NCBI GenBank assembly: GCA_963621145.1 | Contig: CAVFDI010000057.1 | Coordinates: 1 to 10,381, forward strand | Source: W0P28-013 sp963621145 | Lineage (GTDB): Bacteria > Bacteroidota > Bacteroidia > Bacteroidales > Paludibacteraceae | Direction of reading: 5' to 3' | Length of the DNA stretch: 10,381 bases | Part shown: one piece after another, positions 5,062 through 10,381 of the stretch | Position numbering within the stretch: position 1 is the stretch's first letter | Layout of the letters: every line of letters starts with the position of its first letter | The notes under the pieces: model-generated | What the model was told of the DNA's origin: nothing | The model's database searches: none | Seen by the model: the letters and a program-made list of their open reading frames with translations, nothing else | Made by a program: the position numbers and the translations under genes

Positions 5062-6360
5062 TCAATGATTAATCTCGAACGCTTTCCGCAAATCGTCCAC
5101 TCGGTCAAGTTTTTCCCAAGTGAACAACTCTACATCGATGTCAATTTCGTGCGTGGCATTGTAGGGCGAACTGAAATGTTTGTGAACCACTTCGTTTTTG
5201 CGGCCAAAATGTCCGTAAGCAGCCGTTTCGCTGTAGATTGGACAGCGCAGTTTCAAATCGCGCTCAATCGCACCTGGGCGCAAGTCGAACAGTTCGTTCA
5301 CTTTTTGGGCAATCTCGCCATCGGTCAGAGCCACATGCGCCGTGCCGTAGGTGTTCACATACACATTGATAGGCTCAGCCACACCAATGGCATACGAAAC
5401 CTGCACTAGCACCTCGTCGGCCACGCCTGCAGCAACCAAGTTTTTGGCAATATGGCGCGCCGCATAAGCCGCCGAACGGTCCACTTTCGAAGGATCTTTG
5501 CCCGAGAATGCTCCACCACCGTGTGCGCCTTTGCCACCATAGGTATCGACAATTATTTTGCGTCCCGTAAGTCCCGTGTCGCCGTGCGGACCGCCAATCA
5601 CAAATTTTCCCGTAGGATTAACCCACAACGTATATTTGTCGTCGAGATATTGGCTGAATTCTGGGTGTTTTTCGAACACGCGCGGAATCAAAATGGTCTG
5701 AACATCGTGCTTAATTTTCTGCTGCATGGCGCTATCGGCCTCGGCTTGCGCTTCGGGCGTGGCGTCTTTTGGCAAAATAAATTCGTCGTGCTGAGTCGAA
5801 ATGACAATAGTGTGAATGCGCCGCGGGCGGTTGTCGTCGCCATATTCCACCGTAACCTGACTTTTAGCATCGGGGCGCAGATAAGGCATCAGCGTGGTGT
5901 TTTTGCGAATATCGGCCAACTCTATCAGCAGTTGATGCGCCAAATCGAGTGTGAGCGGCATGTAGTTGGCAGTTTCGTTGGTGGCATAACCAAACATCAT
6001 GCCTTGGTCGCCAGCGCCTTGCGACAGTTTATCGGCCTGCGAAACGCCACGATTGATGTCGGCCGACTGCTCGTGAATGGCCGAAAGCACGCCGCAACTC
6101 TCGGCATCGAACTGATATTCGCTCTTGGTGTAGCCAATGCGACGAATGGTGTCGCGCGCTACGCCCTGCAAGTCGATGTAGGCATCGGACGAAACCTCGC
6201 CGCCAAGCACCACTTGACCCGTGGTAACAAACGTTTCGCACGCCACATGCGACTCGGGATCGAATGCCAAAAGTTTGTCCAAAATGGCGTCCGAAATCTG
6301 GTCAGCAACCTTATCGGGGTGGCCTTCCGAAACCGATTCAGATGAAAAAAGATAACCCAT
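5062..6360 (-). CDS. metK: S-adenosylmethionine synthetase
   Basis: This enzyme makes S-adenosylmethionine from methionine and ATP in the cytosol. I start it at the ATG of 6358-6360 (MGYLFSSESVSEGHPDK), giving 432 residues; a frame open nine codons further upstream adds MFYYLKIIV, which is not typical of the family. Visible signatures are SESVSEGHPDKVADQISDA at the N-terminus (methionine/ATP site), GAGDQGMMFGYA from residue 115, and GGGAFSGKDPSKVDRS from about residue 281 (the phosphate-binding glycine-rich loop with conserved Lys and Asp). The gene is complete and convergent with the DUF4465 gene, sharing its terminator. Its leader of roughly 140 bases contains a SAM-II-like aptamer, so feedback by its own product is likely. 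The assignment is secure. Confidence 0.97.
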   Translation of the reverse strand: MGYLFSSESVSEGHPDKVADQISDAILDKLLAFDPESHVACETFVTTGQVVLGGEVSSDAYIDLQGVARDTIRRIGYTKSEYQFDAESCGVLSAIHEQSADINRGVSQADKLSQGAGDQGMMFGYATNETANYMPLTLDLAHQLLIELADIRKNTTLMPYLRPDAKSQVTVEYGDDNRPRRIHTIVISTQHDEFILPKDATPEAQAEADSAMQQKIKHDVQTILIPRVFEKHPEFSQYLDDKYTLWVNPTGKFVIGGPHGDTGLTGRKIIVDTYGGKGAHGGGAFSGKDPSKVDRSAAYAARHIAKNLVAAGVADEVLVQVSYAIGVAEPINVYVNTYGTAHVALTDGEIAQKVNELFDLRPGAIERDLKLRCPIYSETAAYGHFGRKNEVVHKHFSSPYNATHEIDIDVELFTWEKLDRVDDLRKAFEINH

Positions 6361-6446
6361 AACAATGATTTTTAGGTAGTAAAACAAAAAAGATTGCTTG
6401 GGAGAATGTCACGCGAATGCGGACGAAAAAAAACGCGGAAGGGTAA

Positions 6447-6494
6447 CTTCTTTAGCATTTTTTAGCGTGGTTGCAAGCGGTCAAATCTCTCCAC
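6447..6494 (-). promoter_or_regulatory. SAM-II-like riboswitch in the metK leader
   Basis: On the minus strand GTGG (6494-6491) and CCAC (6470-6467) form the first helix around AGAGATTTGACCGCTTGCAA. This is followed by GCTAAAAAATGCTAAAGAAG. The order of blocks, GATTTRACCG, then TTGCAA, then the closing strand, then an A-rich stretch with GCTAAA, is the pattern I know for SAM-II (metA motif) aptamers. Unlike typical cases the start codon is not next to the aptamer but about 87 bases further on; GAAG-TTACC-CTTC and an eight-T run (6433-6426) follow it and could form a weak terminator. Recognised by motif memory, not by a covariance model. Confidence 0.7.
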
Positions 6495-6506
6495 AAAATT
6501 CGACCG

Positions 6507-6537
6507 CAAAGATACAATTTTTTCACGAAGAAACAAA
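6507..6537 (-). promoter_or_regulatory. metK promoter
   Basis: On the minus strand TTTG (6534-6537) is followed after 19 bases by TATCTTTG (6507-6514), a full Bacteroidota consensus. Transcription would begin around 6500, just ahead of the SAM-II-like aptamer, giving a leader of about 140 bases. Confidence 0.8.
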
Positions 6538-6596
6538 AAAATCGTCAGCACAAAATTTTTAGACCATTCAATATGGAATAATTGACATAAAAATTG

Positions 6597-6604
6597 TAAC
6601 TTTG
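6597..6604 (+). promoter_or_regulatory. secA promoter, -7 element
   Basis: TAACTTTG (6597-6604) matches the Bacteroidota -7 consensus and lies 76 bases before the secA start. No TTTG occurs at the expected distance; ATTG (6581-6584) is only 12 bases upstream. The -7 box is convincing, the rest is weak. Confidence 0.55.
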
Positions 6605-6640
6605 CAAATTGTAGGCAAATTTCAAATTGCCCAAAAAACA

Positions 6641-6672
6641 ATTCAACATTTCAACGATTCAACAATTCAACA
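6641..6672 (+). repeat. Four tandem 8-bp units in the secA leader
   Basis: ATTCAACA, TTTCAACG, ATTCAACA and ATTCAACA run head to tail directly before the secA start region (ACTAAAAT then ATG). The unstructured, A/C-rich leader replaces a Shine-Dalgarno site. It may only be low-complexity leader sequence. Confidence 0.5.
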
Positions 6673-6680
6673 ACTAAAAT

Positions 6681-9600
6681 ATGGGTTTTAACGAATTTCT
6701 GACCAAAATCTTCGGCAACAAGTCGCAGCGCGATTTGAAGGAGATAATGCCGATTGTAGATAAAATAAAAGCGGTGTATCCCACCATCGAGGCACTGAGC
6801 AACGACGAGCTGCGCGCACACTCCGCCGCCATTCGCCAGCGATTGGCCGACACGGTGGCTGCCGAAAAAACGCGCATTGCCGAAATCCGCGCAAAAATTG
6901 AGGACACCGACCTCACCGAGCGCGAAAAAATGTATGCCGAAATCGACAAACTCGACAAACAGATTGCCGAAAAACTCGAGACTGCTCTCGACGAGGCACT
7001 GCCCGAGGCTTTCGCCATAATGAAAGACACCGCACGCCGCTTCAAAGAAAACGAAACCATAGAGGTAACAGCCACAGATTTCGACCGCAACTTGGCTGCC
7101 AAGTTCGATTTTGTGGAGATCGAAGGCGACCGCGCCATTTTCCACAACGAATGGGAAGCTGGCGGCAACATGCTAAAATGGGACATGGTGCACTACGATG
7201 TTCAACTCATCGGCGGCGTGGTGCTGCACAAAGGCAAAATTGCCGAAATGGCCACGGGCGAAGGTAAAACACTGGTCGCTACACTGCCTGTGTTCCTCAA
7301 CGCGCTCACTGGCAACGGCGTACATGTGGTTACGGTGAACGACTATCTGGCCAAGCGCGACTCGGAGTGGATGGGGCCGCTCTACATGTTCCACGGATTG
7401 AGCGTGGATTGCATCGACAAACATCGTCCAAATAGCGACAACCGCCGCCAAGCCTACAATGCCGACATCACTTTCGGAACAAACAACGAATTTGGTTTCG
7501 ACTATCTGCGCGACAATATGGCAACCAATCCGCTCGATTTGGTACAACGCCAACACAACTACGCCATTGTCGACGAGGTGGACTCGGTGTTGATTGACGA
7601 CGCCCGCACGCCACTCATCATTTCTGGTCCTGTACCAAAAGGCGAAGACCAACTTTTCGACGAATACTGCCCACGCGTGGAGAATCTGGTGAAGCAGCAA
7701 ACCGTCATGGCTACACAATTGTTGGCCGAGGCGCGCCAAAAACTTGGCAGCGACGACAAAAAAACGCACGAAGAGGGCGCACTGGCGCTATTCCGCAGCT
7801 ACAAAGCACTGCCAAAAAACAAACCGCTCATCAAATTTCTGAGCGAACAAGGTGTGAAACAGCAAATGCTGAAAACCGAAGAGTACTACATGCAAGAAAA
7901 CAACAAATACATGCATGTGGCAACCGATCCGCTCTATTTTGTGATCGATGAACAGCACAACTCCATCGAATTGACCGATAAAGGCATCGAGGAGCTGACC
8001 AGAAAAACCGACGACCCAACTTTCTTCGTTCTGCCCGATGTTGGCGCAGAATTGTCCGAGATTGAAAACGAAAATCTTTCGAAAGAGGAAAAACAGGCCA
8101 AGAAAGACGAAATTCTACAAAACTACGCCATCAAATCGGAACGCGTGCATACGGTGAACCAACTGCTGAAAGCCTACACACTGTTCGAACGCGACGATCA
8201 ATATGTGGTTATCGACAACAAAGTGAAGATTGTCGACGAGCAGACTGGTCGTATAATGGAAGGCCGCCGCTACAGCGATGGTCTGCACCAAGCCATCGAG
8301 GCCAAAGAGCATGTGCAAGTGGAAGCGGCAACGCAAACATTTGCCACCATCACGCTGCAAAACTATTTCCGTATGTACCACAAGTTGGCTGGCATGACGG
8401 GTACTGCCGAGACCGAAGCGGGCGAGTTTTGGGACATCTACAAACTCGATGTTGTGGTGATTCCTACCAATCGTCCCGTGGCGCGTATCGACATGGACGA
8501 TCGTATCTACAAAACCAAACGCGAAAAATACAACGCCGTCATCGAAGAGATTGTTGAGATGGTGGCGCAAGGGCGTCCTGTGCTGGTCGGCACCACTTCG
8601 GTCGACATTTCGGAACTTTTGAGCCGCATGCTCACCCTGCGCAAGATAAAACACAATGTTTTGAATGCCAAACTTCACCAAAAAGAGGCCGACATTGTGG
8701 CTGAAGCAGGTCGTGCTGGCACGGTAACCATCGCCACCAACATGGCAGGTCGTGGTACCGATATCAAACTCACGCCCGAAGTGCGCGAGGCAGGCGGTTT
8801 GGCCATCATTGGTACCGAACGCCACGAGAGCCGCCGCGTCGATCGTCAGTTGCGCGGTCGTGCAGGCCGTCAGGGCGACCCAGGCACCTCAGTGTTCTAC
8901 GTTTCGCTCGAAGATAAACTGATGCGTCTGTTCGGTTCGGAACGCATTTCGAAGATAATGGACCGACTCGGTTTTGAGCAAGGCGAAAGAATCGAACACC
9001 CGATGATTTCGAAAAGCATCGAACGCGCCCAGAAGAAAGTCGAGGAAAACAACTTCGGTATCCGCAAACGCCTGCTCGAATACGACGATGTGATGAACTC
9101 GCAGCGTAATGTGGTCTACGGTCGCCGCCGCCATGCCCTGATGGGCGAACGCATTGGCGTAGACATTGTGAACACACTCTACGATGCCGCCGAAAACATT
9201 GTGCTCGACGCTGCCGATGCCAACGACTACGAGGGCATGAACAACGAACTGCTCTCCGTATTCGCCATGGACGCGCCATTCGATGCCGAGACATTCCGCT
9301 CGAAACGCGCCAACGCACTAGTTGACGATGTGGCAGACGCTGCCTACGCCGCCTTCAAACGCAAAATGGACAAGATGGCCGAAATTGCCTATCCCGTAAT
9401 CAAACAAGTGTACGAAAAACAGGGTCAGCAGTACGAAAACATCTTGATTCCGATAACCGATGGTAAACGAATGTTCAACATTCCAGTGAACCTGAAACTT
9501 GCCTACGAAACGCAAGCCAAAGAGGTGGTTAAAGCGTTCGAAAAAGCGGTACTGCTCATCACCATCGACGAGGCTTGGAAAGAACACCTGCGCGAACTCG

Positions 9601-9980
9601 ACGACTTGCGCACCTCGGTACAAAATGCGTCGTACGAGCAGAAAGATCCACTGTTGATCTACAAACTCGAATCGTACAATCTGTTCAAAAACATGATTGA
9701 CGATGTGAACCGCAAGGTAACGTCCATTTTAATGCGCGGACAGATTCCAGTGCGCGAGCCAGAGCAAGTGCGCCAAGCCGAGCAAAAACGCTCCGACTAC
9801 AGCCGCTATAGCACACGAAAAGACGACTTCAGCCGCTCGAATGGCGACCCAACCAAGCAGGACACGCGCCAACAGCAGGTTACTCAACCAATCCACGCCG
9901 AAAAGACCGTTGGACGCAACGATCCTTGCCCATGCGGCAGTGGCAAAAAATACAAAAATTGCCACGGAAAAGGATTGTAA
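6681..9980 (+). CDS. secA: Preprotein translocase ATPase SecA
   Basis: SecA drives unfolded preproteins with signal peptides through SecYEG across the inner membrane, using ATP. The protein has 1,099 residues, about 200 more than the E. coli form but normal for Bacteroidota, which carry extra charged helical segments (here around residues 60-105 and in the 330-480 region). Visible motor motifs are MATGEGKT (Walker A, 190-197), DEVD (Walker B, 298-301), GMTGTAETE, TNMAGRGTDI (686-695) and RGRAGRQGDPG (725-735). The tail is a charged, Ser/Arg/Gln-rich linker ending in a SEC-C zinc motif, CPCGSGKKYKNCH, with C1083, C1085, C1094 and H1095. The ATG at 6681 gives the typical MGFNEFLTKIFG start. It is monocistronic here: divergent from metK and closed by a terminator at 10013. 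No truncation or frameshift is seen. Confidence 0.98.
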   Translation: MGFNEFLTKIFGNKSQRDLKEIMPIVDKIKAVYPTIEALSNDELRAHSAAIRQRLADTVAAEKTRIAEIRAKIEDTDLTEREKMYAEIDKLDKQIAEKLETALDEALPEAFAIMKDTARRFKENETIEVTATDFDRNLAAKFDFVEIEGDRAIFHNEWEAGGNMLKWDMVHYDVQLIGGVVLHKGKIAEMATGEGKTLVATLPVFLNALTGNGVHVVTVNDYLAKRDSEWMGPLYMFHGLSVDCIDKHRPNSDNRRQAYNADITFGTNNEFGFDYLRDNMATNPLDLVQRQHNYAIVDEVDSVLIDDARTPLIISGPVPKGEDQLFDEYCPRVENLVKQQTVMATQLLAEARQKLGSDDKKTHEEGALALFRSYKALPKNKPLIKFLSEQGVKQQMLKTEEYYMQENNKYMHVATDPLYFVIDEQHNSIELTDKGIEELTRKTDDPTFFVLPDVGAELSEIENENLSKEEKQAKKDEILQNYAIKSERVHTVNQLLKAYTLFERDDQYVVIDNKVKIVDEQTGRIMEGRRYSDGLHQAIEAKEHVQVEAATQTFATITLQNYFRMYHKLAGMTGTAETEAGEFWDIYKLDVVVIPTNRPVARIDMDDRIYKTKREKYNAVIEEIVEMVAQGRPVLVGTTSVDISELLSRMLTLRKIKHNVLNAKLHQKEADIVAEAGRAGTVTIATNMAGRGTDIKLTPEVREAGGLAIIGTERHESRRVDRQLRGRAGRQGDPGTSVFYVSLEDKLMRLFGSERISKIMDRLGFEQGERIEHPMISKSIERAQKKVEENNFGIRKRLLEYDDVMNSQRNVVYGRRRHALMGERIGVDIVNTLYDAAENIVLDAADANDYEGMNNELLSVFAMDAPFDAETFRSKRANALVDDVADAAYAAFKRKMDKMAEIAYPVIKQVYEKQGQQYENILIPITDGKRMFNIPVNLKLAYETQAKEVVKAFEKAVLLITIDEAWKEHLRELDDLRTSVQNASYEQKDPLLIYKLESYNLFKNMIDDVNRKVTSILMRGQIPVREPEQVRQAEQKRSDYSRYSTRKDDFSRSNGDPTKQDTRQQQVTQPIHAEKTVGRNDPCPCGSGKKYKNCHGKGL

Positions 9981-10012
9981 GTTAAGAGCATAGATCTTAA
10001 GAAAATAGATTG

Positions 10013-10047
10013 TAGGGACGCGCCACGATGTGCGTCCCTATTTTTTT
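10013..10047 (+). terminator. secA terminator (REP-like hairpin)
   Basis: TAGGGACG (10013-10020) pairs perfectly with CGTCCCTA (10033-10040), an inner CAC/GTG pair extends the stem, and seven Ts follow (10041-10047). It starts 32 bases after the secA stop. It belongs to the same sequence family as the hairpin at 1592-1624. Confidence 0.88.
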
Positions 10048-10106
10048 GTGTGCTATTCAACAGGCTCGCCATCTCAATCTTCAAGTTTTCAAAATGAACA
10101 ATTAGA

Positions 10107-10381
10107 GGTAGGCTCTAAAAATTATACGCGTTTATTGTTTTCTTTGGTAAGTTACTAGATGTTTTGCAGTTTTGACCGCTCTTTGCGAATTTTCGTTTCT
10201 AATCGGTGTCTTTTTCGAGTTTTTTCAGTTACAAGCCACCTTGCGCCCTCAAAAAACTCTTTCAAAAATAGTGCAAGTCGAATGCAATAAAGTTCACTTT
10301 AATTGCTGAGACGCAGCCTATTTTATCAAATCTGCTCGATTATAATTCAAAAATTCTTGCAAAGATAATTTTTAGAACCTA
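10107..10381. mobile_element. MITE-like element, long inverted copy (cut by window end)
   Basis: This is a reverse-orientation copy of the element at 3774-3988. It starts GGTAGGCTCTAAAAATTAT and runs to the last base, where the matching end (AATTTTTAGAACCTA) lacks its final two bases. Full length would be about 277 bp, some 62 bp longer than the other copy; the extra part lies between the GCAGATTT-side end block and the central block. It also contains GAGTTTTTT (10217-10225) and AAAAAACTC (10251-10259), an internal inverted repeat. No protein is encoded. TATCTTTG is again found near one end (minus strand, 10360-10367). The flank at 10104-10106 is AGA, so the TAA duplication of the short copy is not seen here. 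Confidence 0.8.

Noticed and set aside
5452..6345. Long open frame (297 codons) opposite metK
   Set aside because: It is an antisense shadow caused by biased codon use of metK; the translation has no domain character and metK is certain.
6361..6387. Earlier metK start adding nine residues
   Set aside because: The extension MFYYLKIIV is not typical of MetK, whereas the ATG at 6358-6360 gives the standard N-terminus.
8115..8825. Long open frame (236 codons) opposite secA
   Set aside because: Antisense shadow of secA. The Phe/His/Val-rich composition is typical of reverse-strand reading.

Overview
The window looks like chromosomal DNA of a Bacteroidota bacterium, probably order Bacteroidales. 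The support is Bacteroidota-type promoters (TTTG, then 19-20 bases, then TAnnTTTG), A/T-rich start regions without strong Shine-Dalgarno sites, a long SecA of about 1,100 residues, and a secreted protein ending in a type IX secretion (T9SS) sorting domain. Short intergenic repeats are abundant. Genus cannot be set from sequence alone; carriage of T9SS fits Prevotellaceae- or Porphyromonadaceae-like lineages better than Bacteroides itself.

Left region (1-3,180). Two divergent genes encode P-loop ATPases with C-terminal DUF4143 domains (73-1347 on minus, 1794-3089 on plus). The 446-base gap between them holds a promoter for each gene, a 23-bp-period tandem array next to the first, a 33-bp-period array next to the second, three small palindromes spaced 11 bp apart, and a palindromic hairpin with a T-tract. 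A second 33-bp array with matching spacers starts 4 bases after the stop of the second ATPase, so that gene is bracketed by direct repeats. The end of an upstream plus-strand gene may lie at 2-55.

Middle region (3,172-5,042). Bases 3,172-3,280 hold nothing I can name. A promoter-like site leads into a clear cobalamin riboswitch (about 3,355-3,530). A 500-base leader without a convincing gene follows, with a terminator-like hairpin, two more hairpins and a 215-bp element with 18-bp terminal inverted repeats (MITE-like). Only then comes a secreted DUF4465 protein with a T9SS sorting domain, a plausible cobalamin-linked surface protein. A strong two-way terminator separates it from metK.

Right region (5,062-10,381). 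metK (S-adenosylmethionine synthetase) is on minus, with a promoter and a leader matching the SAM-II riboswitch pattern, which would make product feedback likely. Divergent from it is secA, the preprotein translocase motor, ending in a zinc-binding SEC-C tail and followed by a strong terminator. The window ends inside a second, inverted and longer copy of the MITE-like element.

Functional links are modest. SecA would drive export of the DUF4465 protein's precursor across the inner membrane before T9SS handling. Cobalamin and SAM metabolism meet at methionine synthesis. The most unusual content is the non-coding structure: gene-specific repeat arrays around the ATPases, and a riboswitch apparently separated from its gene by a mobile element.
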